Assembly (NCBI RefSeq): GCF_016772315.1
Contig: NZ_CP053482.1
Coordinates: forward strand, 2,728,001-2,792,000
From: Thiothrix subterranea
GTDB lineage: Bacteria > Pseudomonadota > Gammaproteobacteria > Thiotrichales > Thiotrichaceae
DNA length: 64,000 nt
Direction of reading: 5' to 3'
Shown here: piece by piece, positions 1 through 11,230 of the stretch
Numbering within the stretch: the first letter of the stretch is position 1
Layout of the letters: every line of letters begins with the position of its first letter
Notes under the pieces: generated by a model
What the model was told of the DNA's origin: nothing
Database searches by the model: none
What the model saw: the letters and a program-made list of their open reading frames with translations, nothing else
Made by a program: the position numbers and the translations under genes

Positions 1-754
1 CTTTACCGTCGGAGATGACCGGGCCGCCGCTATTGCCGAAGTTAATCGCAGCATCCACTTGCACGGCCATCAGGTTTTCACCGGTATGCACGTAGTTTTG
101 TTTTTCAATCCGTGACACCACCCCACGGGTAACGCTGAGGGTGTTGCCGCCAATCGGGAAGCCGTACACTTCGACAGATTGCTGCATTTTAGGCAGGTCG
201 CCGAGTTCCAGCGGGGTAACATCTTTATAAGCGCTGGCATCTTTGGTGCGCAAAATAGCTAAGTCGGACTCGTGCGAAATGTACACGACTTCCGCTTCAT
301 AACGCTTGGTTTCGCTATGGCGTTGAATTTCCAAGAAAGTTGCGTCAGAGGCAACGTGCGCATTGGTTAAAATCAGGTTGTCAGCAATGATCAAGCCAGA
401 GCCAGAACCTTTCTGCGAATCGGAGTTCCAAGGGGAGAGCGTATCGTAAGTGTGTTGCACGACGTGAACTTTGACGACCGCATCCTTGATCTTAGCGCGT
501 GGGTCGGAACCATCGGGTGTAGTGACCACTTCGTCTTCGAGTGGTGTGTTGCTGGTGCTGGCTTCAACTTCATTAGCAACCGGTGCGGGTGCTTCTGATA
601 CCGCTGGTTCAGCGGGTACTGCCGGTGCAGGCGTGACGGCTTGCGTCGCAGGGGGTGAAAGCGGTGGGGTGATATTGATTTCAGCCAATAAGCTAGGTGA
701 GATGGCTAAACCAAGACACAGGAAGGTGCGGGTAATAAGGGTTGTTTGGCGCAT
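1..754 (-). CDS. Secreted trypsin-like serine protease, 3' end outside the window
   Basis: Open reading frame running off the left edge; about 251 N-terminal residues are visible. It starts with a probable signal peptide (about residues 1-24), then a Pro/Ala-rich linker (about 28-85), then a chymotrypsin-fold domain with all three catalytic residues: His133 in TNAHV, Asp164 in ESDLA and Ser242 in GNSGGP. This matches DegP/HtrA-like or S1-type peptidases acting in the periplasm or outside the cell. Any PDZ domain would lie beyond the edge, so HtrA proper cannot be decided. I chose ATG 754 because a GGGA sits about 9 nt upstream; an in-frame ATG at 769 is the alternative. It is divergent from ileS, with about 180 bp between them. 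Confidence 0.85.
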   Translation of the reverse strand, partial: MRQTTLITRTFLCLGLAISPSLLAEINITPPLSPPATQAVTPAPAVPAEPAVSEAPAPVANEVEASTSNTPLEDEVVTTPDGSDPRAKIKDAVVKVHVVQHTYDTLSPWNSDSQKGSGSGLIIADNLILTNAHVASDATFLEIQRHSETKRYEAEVVYISHESDLAILRTKDASAYKDVTPLELGDLPKMQQSVEVYGFPIGGNTLSVTRGVVSRIEKQNYVHTGENLMAVQVDAAINFGNSGGPVISDGK

Positions 755-948
755 TTTTTTGAGTCCCATATTGAAAATAATAACAGCCCAAGGCGAGAGG
801 CATAAATAATTAAAGGACTATAGCGTATCCGTCGGTCGCGTGAAAAGACTTTAATCTGACGGTAATCTATCGGTTTTTAAGGTAAAACTTGGTATTCTTC
901 GGCACTTACGGCATGGCACACGCCTCAAGAAGACAATAGGATCGAACG

Positions 949-3768
949 ATGACGGACTACAAGCACACTCTCAATCTGCCTAATACGCTGTTTCCAATGC
1001 GCGGCGACTTGGCTAAACGTGAGCCGGGGATGCTGGCAGATTGGGAAAAGCGCCAGCTTTACCAACAATTGCGTGCCAAAGCGCACGGTCGCCCCAAGTT
1101 CATTCTGCACGATGGCCCGCCGTATGCGAACGGAACGATTCATATTGGTCATGCCGTCAATAAAATCCTCAAAGACATTATTGTGAAAAGCAAAACCTTG
1201 GGTGGTTTTGACGCGCCCTACGTGCCGGGTTGGGACTGTCACGGCTTGCCGATTGAGTTAAAAGTCGAAGAAAAACTCGGCAAAGCGGGCGATAAAGTGG
1301 ATGCGTTTGTGTTCCGCAAGGCGTGCCGTGAATACGCGGCGGAACAGATCGACTTGCAACGCAAAGATTTTAAACGTCTGGGCGTGCTGGGCGATTGGGA
1401 AAACCCGTATTTGACGATGGATTTCCAAACCGAAGCCGACATTGTGCGGGCGTTGGGGCGAATTGCGGCGAACGGGCATTTGCACAAGGGCGCAAAGCCG
1501 GTGCATTGGTGTACCGATTGCGGTTCGGCGTTGGCGGAAGCAGAAGTGGAATACGCGGATAAAACCTCGTTTTCAATTGATGTGCGTTTTACCGTGGCGG
1601 ATGAGGCGGCATTATTGGCGCGTGTGCCAGACGCGGCGGGGCAGGGCGATTTGTCCGTGGTGATTTGGACAACCACGCCCTGGACATTGCCTGCAAACCA
1701 AGCGGTGGCGTTGAACCCTGAATTGGAATACGTGGTGCTGCAAACCGCTACCGAGCGTTTGATCGTTGCGGAAGCCTTGTTGGAAGCGGTATTGCAACGC
1801 GCAGAGATTAGCGAACACACGATTCTGGCACGTTGCACGGGCGACAAGTTAGAGGGCTTGCTGCTGCAACACCCCTTTTACGCCCGGCAAGTCCCCGTGA
1901 TTTTGGGTGATCACGTCACCACCGAAGCGGGTACTGGTGCGGTGCATACTGCGCCCGGTCACGGTCAGGAAGACTTTGTGGTGGGTTTGAAATACGGCTT
2001 GCCGGTGGATAATCCGGTGGGCAACGACGGCTGTTTCTTGCCGAATACCGAATTGTTTGCGGGTGAATCGGTTCACAAAGCCAATCCACACGTCTTGGAA
2101 GTGCTGACCGAGCGCGGCAAGTTGCTGAAAGCGGATAAGTTGCGCCACAGTTACCCGCATTGCTGGCGGCATAAAACCCCGCTGATTTTCCGGGCGACAC
2201 CGCAATGGTTTATCAGCCTTGAGCAAAATGGGTTGCGCACCCAAGCGATGGCGGCGATTCAGGGCGTGAAGTGGATTCCCGATTGGGGCAAGGCGCGGAT
2301 TGAGGGCATGGTGCAAAATCGCCCCGATTGGTGTATTTCACGCCAGCGTACTTGGGGTGTGCCGATTGCGTTGTTTATCAATAAGGAAACCGGCGCATTG
2401 CACCCGCAAACACCTGCATTGATTGAAGCGGTGGCACAGCGGATTGAGCAACACGGTATTGATGCGTGGTTCAGTTTGACGGCGGAGGAATTGCTGGGAT
2501 CGGATGCGCCGCATTACGATAAAGTCGGCGACACGCTGGATGTGTGGTTCGATTCGGGCGTTACCCATGCGTCGGTGCTGGAACGCCGCGCCGATCTGCA
2601 ATTCCCGGCAGATGTGTATTTGGAAGGGTCTGATCAGCATCGTGGTTGGTTCCAGTCATCCTTGCTGACGGCAATCGGCACACGCGGCACAGCACCTTAC
2701 CGCACAGTGTTGACCCACGGTTTCGTGGTGGATGGTAAGGGCGAGAAAATGTCCAAATCCAAGGGCAATATCGTCGTGCCGCAAAAGGTGACGGATTCTT
2801 TGGGCGCGGACATTCTGCGTTTGTGGGTTGCTTCGACCGACTACAGCCGCGAAATGTCGGTTTCTGATGAAATCCTCAAGCGCACGGCGGATGCGTATCG
2901 GCGGATTCGTAACACCGCGCGTTTCTTGCTGGCAAACTTGAACGACTTTAATCCGGCAACCGATCTTGTTCCCGCCGCCGAGATGCTGCCGTTGGATCGT
3001 TGGGCGGTAGACCAAGCCGCGCAAGTGCAAGACAAAGTGCTGGCGGCTTACGATCATTTTAATTTCCACTTGATTGCGCAGGAAGTGTTGAACTTCTGTA
3101 CCGTTGAATTGGGCAGTTTGTTCCTCGATATTACCAAAGACCGCCAGTACACCATGCAGGCAGGTAGCCTTGGGCGGCGTTCGGCACAAACGGCGGCGTG
3201 GCACATTTTGAATGCGCTGGTGCGTTGGTTGTATCCGGTGTTGAGTTTTACCGCTGAAGAAATCTGGCAGAGTATGCCGGGTGAAAAAGCCGAAGATTTC
3301 GTGCTGTTTACGCAATGGTATGACGGGCTGTTCCGCTTGGATGCCAGCGATAAATTGTCCGCGAGTGAGTGGAGTTACGTGTTTGCGTTGCGCGAATTGG
3401 TTAGCAAGCAATTGGAAGCGGTGCGGGTTGCCGGTCAGATTGGGGCGAGTTTGGATGCGGAAGTGGCGATTTATTACCGCAAAGGCAGCCCAGAAGTGAG
3501 TGCGGATTCGTTGCTGAAACTGGGCGATGAGTTGCGTTTTGTGTTCATCACGTCTGCGGTGCATTTGCACGATTTGGCGGTAGTGCCAGCCGATGCGGTG
3601 GAAATTTTGGAACATGTTTTTGTGCGCGTTTCCCGTTCTGAGCATGGCAAGTGTACGCGCTGCTGGCATCACCGTGAGGATGTCGGCAGTCATACCGAGC
3701 ACCCGGAATTGTGCGGGCGGTGCATTGATAATGTCGACGGGGTTGGGGAGGTGCGTCACTATGCGTAG
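949..3768 (+). CDS. ileS: Isoleucyl-tRNA synthetase
   Basis: 939 residues, the normal length for bacterial class Ia IleRS; charges tRNA-Ile in the cytoplasm. The HIGH motif is at residues 65-68 and KMSKS at about 600-604. The CP1 editing region lies between them with the usual [11 protein letters not shown]-type segment. The C-terminus carries a four-cysteine zinc site (CTRCW and CGRC, near 902/905 and 922/925). lspA starts inside the last codons of this gene, so the two are translationally coupled; ileS-lspA is a common proteobacterial pair. Long antisense frames opposite this gene are shadows. Confidence 0.98.
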   Translation: MTDYKHTLNLPNTLFPMRGDLAKREPGMLADWEKRQLYQQLRAKAHGRPKFILHDGPPYANGTIHIGHAVNKILKDIIVKSKTLGGFDAPYVPGWDCHGLPIELKVEEKLGKAGDKVDAFVFRKACREYAAEQIDLQRKDFKRLGVLGDWENPYLTMDFQTEADIVRALGRIAANGHLHKGAKPVHWCTDCGSALAEAEVEYADKTSFSIDVRFTVADEAALLARVPDAAGQGDLSVVIWTTTPWTLPANQAVALNPELEYVVLQTATERLIVAEALLEAVLQRAEISEHTILARCTGDKLEGLLLQHPFYARQVPVILGDHVTTEAGTGAVHTAPGHGQEDFVVGLKYGLPVDNPVGNDGCFLPNTELFAGESVHKANPHVLEVLTERGKLLKADKLRHSYPHCWRHKTPLIFRATPQWFISLEQNGLRTQAMAAIQGVKWIPDWGKARIEGMVQNRPDWCISRQRTWGVPIALFINKETGALHPQTPALIEAVAQRIEQHGIDAWFSLTAEELLGSDAPHYDKVGDTLDVWFDSGVTHASVLERRADLQFPADVYLEGSDQHRGWFQSSLLTAIGTRGTAPYRTVLTHGFVVDGKGEKMSKSKGNIVVPQKVTDSLGADILRLWVASTDYSREMSVSDEILKRTADAYRRIRNTARFLLANLNDFNPATDLVPAAEMLPLDRWAVDQAAQVQDKVLAAYDHFNFHLIAQEVLNFCTVELGSLFLDITKDRQYTMQAGSLGRRSAQTAAWHILNALVRWLYPVLSFTAEEIWQSMPGEKAEDFVLFTQWYDGLFRLDASDKLSASEWSYVFALRELVSKQLEAVRVAGQIGASLDAEVAIYYRKGSPEVSADSLLKLGDELRFVFITSAVHLHDLAVVPADAVEILEHVFVRVSRSEHGKCTRCWHHREDVGSHTEHPELCGRCIDNVDGVGEVRHYA

Positions 3769-4282
3769 TTTTCGTTCCCTTTCCTCTGACACGGGGATGT
3801 TGACTTGGTTGTGGTTATCTGCGGTCGTGATTGCGGTCGATCAGTTAACCAAGTGGATGGCAGAAGCCAATTTGGAAATGGGTGAGTCGTTTGCGGTAAT
3901 TCCGCATTTGAATATGACCCTTGCGTACAATACCGGCGCGGCTTTTAGCTTCTTGTCTGATTTGGGCGGTATTCAGCGTTGGTTGTTTGCGGCTTTAGCG
4001 ATTGTGGTGAGTGTTTTTATTATCAATTGGCTGCGTAAGTTGAGAAAAACGCGGATTTGGGCGGCAGTGGGGCTAACCCTTGTGTTGGGCGGTGCGATTG
4101 GTAATTTAATAGACCGCTTGTTGTACGGCAAGGTTATTGATTTTATTGACGTGTACTTTGATATTCCCTTCGTAATGGAAAATTATCATTTTGCCGTGTT
4201 TAATGTCGCTGATATTGCGATTACCTGCGGCGCGGTTTTATTGGTGTTCTTGAGCCTGTTTGCGGCGGATCAGATCGAGTAG
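3761..4282 (+). CDS. lspA: Lipoprotein signal peptidase (signal peptidase II)
   Basis: 173 residues from ATG 3761, overlapping the end of ileS by 8 nt. An upstream in-frame start at 3593 would lie deep inside ileS and is not credible. This is the inner-membrane aspartyl protease that cleaves prolipoproteins before the lipidated cysteine. Visible signatures are DQLTKW near the N-terminus, NTGAAFS, GNLIDR with one catalytic Asp, and FNVADIAI with the other. Four hydrophobic segments fit the family topology. Lipoprotein-like proteins elsewhere in the window (beta-propeller protein, perhaps the RHS protein) would be substrates. Confidence 0.97.
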   Translation: MRSFRSLSSDTGMLTWLWLSAVVIAVDQLTKWMAEANLEMGESFAVIPHLNMTLAYNTGAAFSFLSDLGGIQRWLFAALAIVVSVFIINWLRKLRKTRIWAAVGLTLVLGGAIGNLIDRLLYGKVIDFIDVYFDIPFVMENYHFAVFNVADIAITCGAVLLVFLSLFAADQIE

Positions 4283-4295
4283 GAATATTAAATAT

Positions 4296-4319
4296 GGGGC
4301 GCACATGGAAGTGCGCCCC
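4296..4319. terminator. Hairpin between convergent lspA and argH
   Basis: A perfect 9-bp GC-rich stem (GGGGCGCAC / GTGCGCCCC) with a 6-nt loop, lying between the stops of lspA and argH. There is no clear T-run on either side, so it is a probable bidirectional transcript-end hairpin rather than a textbook intrinsic terminator. Confidence 0.6.
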
Positions 4320-4327
4320 CTACGGAA

Positions 4328-5728
4328 TCAGGCGATGCGTTCGCGGGCAATAATAACTTGTTGTTTCACTTGCGCAGGCGCTGTACCCCCTAAATGGTCA
4401 CGGGCAGCGACCGAACCTTCCAACGTCAGGACAGCAAACACATCATCGGTGATGGTGTTGGAAAACGCTTGCAGTTCTTCCAAGCGCATTTCACTGAGAT
4501 CACGCTCGGTTTCTACACCCAAGGCCACCGCTTTGCCGACGACTTCGTGCGCATCGCGGAACGGTAAGCCTTTACGTACCAAATAATCGGCGAGGTCGGT
4601 GGCGGTGGAGAAGCCTTGCATCGCGGCTTTGCGCATTTTTTCCGGCTTGGGTTGGACGTGCGGCATCATGTCAGCGAATGCACGCAAGCTGCCCAATAGT
4701 GTATCCACCGTGTCAAACAGCGGTTCTTTGTCTTCCTGATTGTCTTTGTTGTATGCCAGCGGTTGGCCTTTCATTAAGGTCAGCAGAGCGAATAAATGCC
4801 CGAAGACGCGCCCACTTTTGCCGCGCACCAATTCCGGTACATCGGGATTTTTCTTCTGCGGCATGATGGATGAGCCGGTGCAGAAGCGATCCGGTAGGCG
4901 AATGAAGTCAAATTGCGCGGATGTCCACAACACCAGTTCTTCTGAGAAGCGTGACAAGTGCATCATAATGAGTGCAGCGGCAGAGGTGAATTCGATTGCG
5001 AAATCACGGTCACTGACGGCATCCAGTGAATTACGGGCGGGGTGGTCAAAGCCAAGTAATTCAGCCGTATACAAGCGGTCGATTGGGTAGGTCGTGCCTG
5101 CTAACGCGGCTGCACCCAACGGCATGACATTGATGCGTTTGCGGCAATCTTGCAAGCGCTCGAAGTCACGTTGCAACATTTCAAACCATGCCAGCATGTG
5201 ATGCCCAAACGTGATCGGTTGTGCTACTTGTAAATGCGTGAAGCCGGGGAGGATGGTGTCGGCTTCGCGTTCGGCAAGGTCAACCAGAGCGTGTTGCAGG
5301 CGGCGTAATTCGTGGCTGATGCCGTCTACTTGGTCACGCAGCCAGAGGCGCACATCGGTGGCTACTTGGTCATTGCGTGAGCGGCCGGTGTGTAACTTTT
5401 TGCCAGCAATACCGATGCGGTCGGTGAGGCGGGCTTCGATATTCATGTGCACGTCTTCGAGCGAAATTTTCCATTCCAATTCACCGGTTTCGATGGAACG
5501 TTCAATTTCGTCGAGTCCACTCAGGATTTGTTCAACTTCAATGGTGTTTAATAAGCCTGTTTTACCCAACATGCGGGCATGGGCACGAGACCCTTGGATG
5601 TCGTGCCGGTACAGGCGCTTATCAAAAGGGATGGATGCGGTGAATGCTTCAACGAAGGCATCGGTAGATTCGCTGAAACGTCCGCCCCAAGGTTTGTCCT
5701 TGGCATTGTCTGATGGTTGTTGGCTCAT
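4328..5728 (-). CDS. argH: Argininosuccinate lyase
   Basis: 466 residues, full length for ArgH. It splits argininosuccinate into arginine and fumarate, the last step of arginine synthesis, as a cytoplasmic tetramer. The fumarase/aspartase-superfamily signature [12 protein letters not shown] is present, as are [12 protein letters not shown] and the HTHLQ-equivalent FTHLQVAQP. The gene is convergent with ileS-lspA and appears monocistronic. A rare extension [14 protein letters not shown]-type N-terminus is typical of the family. Confidence 0.98.
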   Translation of the reverse strand: MSQQPSDNAKDKPWGGRFSESTDAFVEAFTASIPFDKRLYRHDIQGSRAHARMLGKTGLLNTIEVEQILSGLDEIERSIETGELEWKISLEDVHMNIEARLTDRIGIAGKKLHTGRSRNDQVATDVRLWLRDQVDGISHELRRLQHALVDLAEREADTILPGFTHLQVAQPITFGHHMLAWFEMLQRDFERLQDCRKRINVMPLGAAALAGTTYPIDRLYTAELLGFDHPARNSLDAVSDRDFAIEFTSAAALIMMHLSRFSEELVLWTSAQFDFIRLPDRFCTGSSIMPQKKNPDVPELVRGKSGRVFGHLFALLTLMKGQPLAYNKDNQEDKEPLFDTVDTLLGSLRAFADMMPHVQPKPEKMRKAAMQGFSTATDLADYLVRKGLPFRDAHEVVGKAVALGVETERDLSEMRLEELQAFSNTITDDVFAVLTLEGSVAARDHLGGTAPAQVKQQVIIARERIA

Positions 5729-5977
5729 GAGTTAATGTTGAATTTTCATCAAGTTGTTAAAAGAAGTTGCTAAACATTATCACATTGTGGAAGAATAAAA
5801 AAACGCAATCCTTAATGTCGTATTTGTGCAACGTTAGTTGCCGTTAGTATACAAGGAAATGCTCAGCCTGCTATGACAGGTCAGGGAATTATAAAAAATA
5901 TAAACCATTACAACTGGGTCAGAATGAAGCGTTGCAACTCTGAAGTTGTGCGTTATCTGTCTGATTGAGAGCAAAAA

Positions 5978-7009
5978 ATGCCGTCATTCAATGGAAAAAC
6001 CTTAAGTTATTTGCCTAGTCTTTGTGCTCCTCCTGCGTTGTTGCGGGCTGTGTTGGCTGCTGAATTATTGGCTATGGTGTTGGCCTTGGTGGTGACAACG
6101 GATTTGCGCGGTTTCTTTGTCAGTTTGGGGCTGCACTCGCTGTTTGTGCTGTGGGTAACGTTAGCTTCCATTTTTACGCTGTGCTTTGTGAGTCGCTTAT
6201 TAACCAAACCAAGCGTTTTTCATGCTTCTGCGATTGTGCTGGCGACCGTTACGGGGTTTACCCTGTTGGCTTCTGTGCTGGGCTTGTTGATGTCTGGCAA
6301 TAATGATGCGGTAGGGAATACGTTATTTGTCTTCAAAAATTTGGTGATCAGCCTGCTCATTACGGTGGTGCTGCTGCGGTATTTTTATATTCATGGTCAG
6401 TGGGAGGAAACCGTCGAGGCGGATTCCGCTGCTAAATACGATGCCCTGCAAGCGCGGATGCGCCCACACTTCCTTTTCAATAGCTTAAATACCATTGCGC
6501 ACTTGGTACACATTGATCCGAACAAGGCGGAAGCGGCGTTGTTGGACTTAGCCGATATTATGCGCCTTACACTTGATAAGCGGTCACGGATCGCACTCAA
6601 AGAAGAGTTAGAGTTAACACTGGCGTATTTGCGTATGGAAAGTTTGCGCTTGGGTGAAAAACGGTTACACATCAAGCTCGATATGGATCAAAACAGTTTG
6701 CCGCTGGATATGGATATTCCGCCGTTTTTGTTGCAGCCCTTGGTCGAAAATGCCGTGTACCACGGTATTCAGCCGCGTCAGGATGGTGGTTTGTTGACGG
6801 TCAGTTTGTATGACGCTGGAGACAGACTGGAGGTTTGTGTGACTAACCCATTGCCGCCTTCTGGTATGAGCACGCATACCAAGGGGAATCACATTGCCCA
6901 GGAAAATATGGTGAATCGCTTGCATCTTGCTTATGGCGACCGTGCCAACTTAAAAATCCAGAAAAACGTACAACAATACCGGGTTTCATTTTCCATCCCC
7001 AAGGAGTAA
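5978..7009 (+). CDS. LytS/AlgZ-type membrane sensor histidine kinase
   Basis: 343 residues. Four to five hydrophobic helices occupy about residues 22-140, followed by a His_kinase domain of the LytS/YehU type with the phospho-acceptor His164 in RPHFLFNSLN. The ATP-binding N-box PLVENAVYHG lies about 90 residues later. It lacks a classical HisKA dimerisation helix, as expected for this family. Six bases separate it from the LytTR response regulator, so the two form a sensor-regulator operon. The architecture matches AlgZ (FimS) of Pseudomonas. The signal is unknown. ATG 5978 is preceded by a purine-rich GAGAGC. Confidence 0.88.
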   Translation: MPSFNGKTLSYLPSLCAPPALLRAVLAAELLAMVLALVVTTDLRGFFVSLGLHSLFVLWVTLASIFTLCFVSRLLTKPSVFHASAIVLATVTGFTLLASVLGLLMSGNNDAVGNTLFVFKNLVISLLITVVLLRYFYIHGQWEETVEADSAAKYDALQARMRPHFLFNSLNTIAHLVHIDPNKAEAALLDLADIMRLTLDKRSRIALKEELELTLAYLRMESLRLGEKRLHIKLDMDQNSLPLDMDIPPFLLQPLVENAVYHGIQPRQDGGLLTVSLYDAGDRLEVCVTNPLPPSGMSTHTKGNHIAQENMVNRLHLAYGDRANLKIQKNVQQYRVSFSIPKE

Positions 7010-7015
7010 AAAATT

Positions 7016-7762
7016 ATGACATTGAAAGTGTTAATCGTTGATGATGAGGAATATGCCCGTGCTCGCATCAAAGGATTATTAGCCAGCCAAGTCGATTACG
7101 GAGTTTGTGCAGAAGCCGAAAACGGGGTGGATGCAGTGATTATGACCGAACGTTATCAGCCCGACATCGTGCTCATGGATATTTCCATGCCCGGTATGGA
7201 TGGGTTGGAAGCGGCTCGGCACATTTCGGGCATGGATAGCCCACCAGCCGTCATATTCACCACAGCGTATGGTGAGTATGCTTTAGAAGCCTTTTCAACA
7301 AAAGCAACAGGGTATCTTATGAAGCCTATTAGACAAGAACAACTATTACAAAGTCTGGAACAAGCCCGTTCACTCAACCGTGCGCAACGTATGGAGGCGC
7401 TGGAAAACCGTGAGGGTCGCAATCTGCTGTCACGGAAGCACATTTGTGCGCGGATGCGTGGCAACCTTGAGTTGATTCCCATTGAAGATGTGGTGTATTT
7501 CCAAGCTGACCAAAAATACGTGACCGTGCGTCACAAAAAAGGCGAGGTTATCATCGAAGAGTCATTGAAATCACTGGAAACCGATCTGGCTGATCGTTTT
7601 ATCCGCATCCATCGCAATGCATTGGTGTCTAAAAGTGCGATTGCGGGGTTGTCAAAATCTTCCGTTGGGCGCACGCAGATTGTACTGGATAACGTCAACG
7701 ATCAACTGGAAGTGAGCCGCCGCCATTTGGCTGAAGTGCGTCGATTCGTGCGTAACCGTTAA
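7016..7762 (+). CDS. AlgR-type response regulator (REC + LytTR)
   Basis: 248 residues. The receiver domain spans about 1-120 with acidic residues Asp9/Asp10, the phospho-acceptor Asp55 in VLMDISMPG, and the conserved Thr and Lys further on (FTTAYGEYALEAF and GYLMKPI). A LytTR DNA-binding domain follows (about 140-248). It should act as a transcription regulator driven by the kinase immediately upstream. In Pseudomonas the homologous pair controls alginate and twitching; which targets it controls here cannot be read from the sequence. An SD-like AAGGAG lies inside the last codons of the kinase gene. Confidence 0.9.
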   Translation: MTLKVLIVDDEEYARARIKGLLASQVDYGVCAEAENGVDAVIMTERYQPDIVLMDISMPGMDGLEAARHISGMDSPPAVIFTTAYGEYALEAFSTKATGYLMKPIRQEQLLQSLEQARSLNRAQRMEALENREGRNLLSRKHICARMRGNLELIPIEDVVYFQADQKYVTVRHKKGEVIIEESLKSLETDLADRFIRIHRNALVSKSAIAGLSKSSVGRTQIVLDNVNDQLEVSRRHLAEVRRFVRNR

Positions 7763-7774
7763 TTTCTCCTGTTT

Positions 7775-7806
7775 GGGGCGTGAGGTTATCATGCCCCTAT
7801 TTTTTG
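7775..7806 (+). terminator. Intrinsic terminator after the algR-like gene
   Basis: A stem GGGGCGTGA / TCATGCCCC (one internal wobble) with a short loop, followed by TATTTTTT. It ends the kinase-regulator operon and lies just before the convergent thioredoxin-like gene stop. Confidence 0.8.
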
Positions 7807-7809
7807 CCG

Positions 7810-8298
7810 TTAATTCAGTGCGCGTTGTGCTGTGGTAATGGCGTCTTCTAAGTAAGCACCGTAAAAGTCTGGGCTGTTGTAGCCAAGCAGACGTTCCGCC
7901 ACCTCCTTGCCTTCTGCATCCAAAAATAACAGTGTCGGCGTTAACGATGCTTGATGCCTTGCTGCAAATTCGTCAGCATCAATCCGCTCACCATTAAAAT
8001 CAACAACGGTTTGCTCACTGCCTAAGTCAAAGCGACGAATCAAAATCCGCGCATCGTATTGACCACTGCGAAGCATGGGTTCCAAGTGTTCGGTTTCGAG
8101 CTGTCGGCAAAATCCGCAATAATCAGCACGCACGGCTAACAGCAATGGTATTCCCTTGCGTTGCATTTCTTGTTGCAGCGCCTGAAAGTCGTTGGCTTCA
8201 GGAATGGCTTCTGCGGCAATGGCTGTTGGTGCGAGTGATGTCACCCATAACGCGAGGGCAAACAACCAATTGGTGATGAAGGTTGGGTTTGTGTGCAT
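7810..8298 (-). CDS. Periplasmic thioredoxin-like protein (CGFC active site)
   Basis: 162 residues from ATG 8298. I prefer this start because GAGGA lies 8-12 nt upstream and it places a clean signal peptide (about residues 1-29) at the N-terminus; a TTG at 8313 would add five residues. The mature protein has a thioredoxin fold with a CxxC pair (Cys61-Gly-Phe-Cys64), a conserved cis-Pro region (LTPTLLFLD) and the usual C-terminal helix. It is likely a thiol-disulfide protein of the SoxW/DsbE-like group exported to the periplasm. It stands alone, convergent with the two-component operon, so its partner protein is unknown. Confidence 0.82.
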   Translation of the reverse strand: MHTNPTFITNWLFALALWVTSLAPTAIAAEAIPEANDFQALQQEMQRKGIPLLLAVRADYCGFCRQLETEHLEPMLRSGQYDARILIRRFDLGSEQTVVDFNGERIDADEFAARHQASLTPTLLFLDAEGKEVAERLLGYNSPDFYGAYLEDAITTAQRALN

Positions 8299-8520
8299 GA
8301 AATTTTTCCTCAAGATAAGCCGTTATCGTTATTAAACTTTGTAGACAAAATATAGAGCATTTTGTTGTAGCGGGATATGCCAAAAGGGATATATAATGCT
8401 GCCCTATTGCTTAATGGGTCAGGGTAAGCCCTAGTGGTTGACCGTATATTAGTATGTATTTATACTCCATCGGGATTTAGGCGAGAGCAGGTTATGATTT
8501 AGCCCGCTCCAGAGGAACAG

Positions 8521-8871
8521 ATGCGACGCATACTTATTATTCAATTCATCTTGATGCTGGCCGCTGTGTTAGTGTCATGGACGTATCAAGGTGAACCAGC
8601 ATTGTTGCCTGCATTTTACGGTGGTGCGATTGCACTCGCTAACACTTTGCTGCTATCACGGCGTGTGACGCAAGCGGGTGAGATAGCAAAAACCAGTCCA
8701 CAGCAGAGCGTCAATGCTTTGTATTTTGGTGTGGTACAACGATTTGTATTTGTGTTAGTTGCGCTAGGGTTCGGATTAGGCTACTTGAAATTGTCCCCTG
8801 TGCCATTATTAGCCACCTTTATGGTGTCGCAACTTGCTTACATGCTGATGGGAACTCGCCAAGTCGAGTGA
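8521..8871 (+). CDS. atpI: ATP synthase protein I (assembly factor)
   Basis: 116 residues with four hydrophobic helices, first gene of the ATP synthase operon. AtpI helps assemble the c-ring and is not part of the finished enzyme. The sequence is poorly conserved, so the call rests on size, topology, the GGAIALANTLLLSRR-type segment and its position directly before atpB. An exact TATAAT at 8392-8397 is the best visible -10 for the operon, though no good -35 is seen. Confidence 0.85.
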   Translation: MRRILIIQFILMLAAVLVSWTYQGEPALLPAFYGGAIALANTLLLSRRVTQAGEIAKTSPQQSVNALYFGVVQRFVFVLVALGFGLGYLKLSPVPLLATFMVSQLAYMLMGTRQVE

Positions 8872-8909
8872 TGCCAGCACGAGATTTTTTAACTTTGTGT
8901 ACGGAGTGA

Positions 8910-9767
<858 letters not shown>

Positions 9768-9853
9768 TAGCTGTAGGGGCGACCGGTGGTCGCCCACCAA
9801 AACCGTTTTTTAGTTTTATTTTTTGATTTTTAACTTTTCTTGGAGACTTCACA

Positions 9854-10141
9854 ATGGATGCAACTTCAATTGCAATGATCTATTCCTACACTGCGGTAGG
9901 CGTTGGCATTATCTTGGCTGCTGCTGGTCTGGGTTCAGCACTGGGCTGGGGTATGATCTGTTCTAAATTTATCGAAGGCATCGCTCGCCAACCTGAAATG
10001 CGTGCACAGTTGACTGGTCAAATGCTGTTTACCGGTGGTTTGATGGAAGCATTCCCAATGATCGTTCTGGGTATCTCCATGTGGTTCATCTTTGCTAACC
10101 CGTTCATCGGCGCAGCTAAAGCAGCACTGGGCGCTGGTTAA
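9854..10141 (+). CDS. atpE: F0F1 ATP synthase subunit c
   Basis: 95 residues forming two hydrophobic helices and a polar loop (RQPEMR). The ion-binding carboxylate is Glu65 in GGLMEAFPMI. It is slightly longer than the E. coli protein (79). Residues near Glu65 do not show an obvious sodium-binding set, so proton coupling is the likelier reading. The strong TTGGAGAC ribosome-binding site matches the high copy number needed for the ring. An 86-bp spacer separates it from atpB. Confidence 0.97.
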   Translation: MDATSIAMIYSYTAVGVGIILAAAGLGSALGWGMICSKFIEGIARQPEMRAQLTGQMLFTGGLMEAFPMIVLGISMWFIFANPFIGAAKAALGAG

Positions 10142-10184
10142 TTCCCCGATTGTTAAACGTTGTTACTAACATTCGGAGGTTAAC

Positions 10185-10655
10185 ATGAACGTAACTGCAA
10201 CCCTGATTGGTCAGATGATCGTTTTTTCGATCTTGGTCTGGTTCGTCAAGAGCGTACTGTGGGAACCGATGCTGAAAGTGCTGGAAGACCGTAAGGCGCG
10301 TATCGCCGATGGTCTTGCCGCTGCCGAAAAAGGCAAGCACGAAGAAGAATTGGCTCGCAAGCACGCATTGGATGAGCTGAAAAAAGCCAAAGCTGAAGCT
10401 GCCGAAATCGTTGCGCAAGGTCAAAAGCGTGCAGCGGAAATCGTTGACGAAGCCAAGACTGCTGCTGTCGAAGAAGCAGGCCGCGTGAAAATCGCAGCCC
10501 AAGCGGACATCGAACAGGAAGTTTCACGTGCGCGTGAAAGTTTGCGGACTCAAGTCTCTGCATTAGCAGTGGCGGGTGCGGAGAAAATTCTTGGTAAGGA
10601 AATTGATGCTAAAGCTCACGCCAAAGCATTGGATGAACTGGCTGCGCAAATTTAA
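10185..10655 (+). CDS. atpF: F0F1 ATP synthase subunit b
   Basis: 156 residues. One N-terminal membrane helix (about residues 5-25) is followed by a long charged alpha-helix rich in Ala, Glu and Lys. It is the peripheral stalk linking subunit a to delta/alpha. Length equals the E. coli protein (156). Its SD is CGGAGG. Confidence 0.97.
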   Translation: MNVTATLIGQMIVFSILVWFVKSVLWEPMLKVLEDRKARIADGLAAAEKGKHEEELARKHALDELKKAKAEAAEIVAQGQKRAAEIVDEAKTAAVEEAGRVKIAAQADIEQEVSRARESLRTQVSALAVAGAEKILGKEIDAKAHAKALDELAAQI

Positions 10656-10666
10656 GGTGGTGAACC

Positions 10667-11203
10667 ATGTCTGATTTGACAACCGCTGCCCGTCCCTATG
10701 CCCGTGCGGTATTTGAGATGGCGCAGGAAGCCGGGAAACTGACCGAATGGTCAGCGCAACTGGCAGCCATGTCTGCGGTAGTCGCGGCTGACGGTTCATC
10801 TGCCTTGTTGGCTCATCCTCGCATGACCAAAGAACAGAAAGCGACAGTATTCGGCGAGATTGCAGGCGATGCACTCGACGACCAAGGTCGCAATCTGCTC
10901 AAGGCACTGGCGGAGAATGACCGTTTCACCTTGTTACCTGAAATTTCCACCCTCTTTGAACAAATGAAGGCGGAAGCGGAAGGCGCAATTGAAGCGGAAA
11001 TTATTTCTGCACGGAAAATGAGCGATGACCAGCAGCAGACCATTGCTGCGGCACTCCAAAAACGCTTGGGACGTGAGATTAAGCTCGTCACTACAGTTGA
11101 CCCCTCTTTAATGGGTGGCGCAATTATTCGCGCCGGTGACTTGGTGATTGACGGCTCAATCCAAAGCAGGCTGAAAGATATGAAGGCGGCGTTGGCGCGT
11201 TAA
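10667..11203 (+). CDS. atpH: F0F1 ATP synthase subunit delta
   Basis: 178 residues. Signature segments are ARPYARAVFEMA at the N-terminus and the C-terminal VDPSLMGGAIIRAGDLVIDGS. It joins the b stalk to the top of F1. It starts 11 nt after atpF, behind AAGGTGG. Confidence 0.97.
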   Translation: MSDLTTAARPYARAVFEMAQEAGKLTEWSAQLAAMSAVVAADGSSALLAHPRMTKEQKATVFGEIAGDALDDQGRNLLKALAENDRFTLLPEISTLFEQMKAEAEGAIEAEIISARKMSDDQQQTIAAALQKRLGREIKLVTTVDPSLMGGAIIRAGDLVIDGSIQSRLKDMKAALAR

Positions 11204-11230
11204 GCCCAGCCGATAATTGAGGAATAGCAT

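Noticed and set aside
2656-3792. 378-residue antisense frame over ileS
   Set aside because: Lies entirely opposite a certain gene, with no ribosome-binding site and no family pattern; a product of biased codon use.
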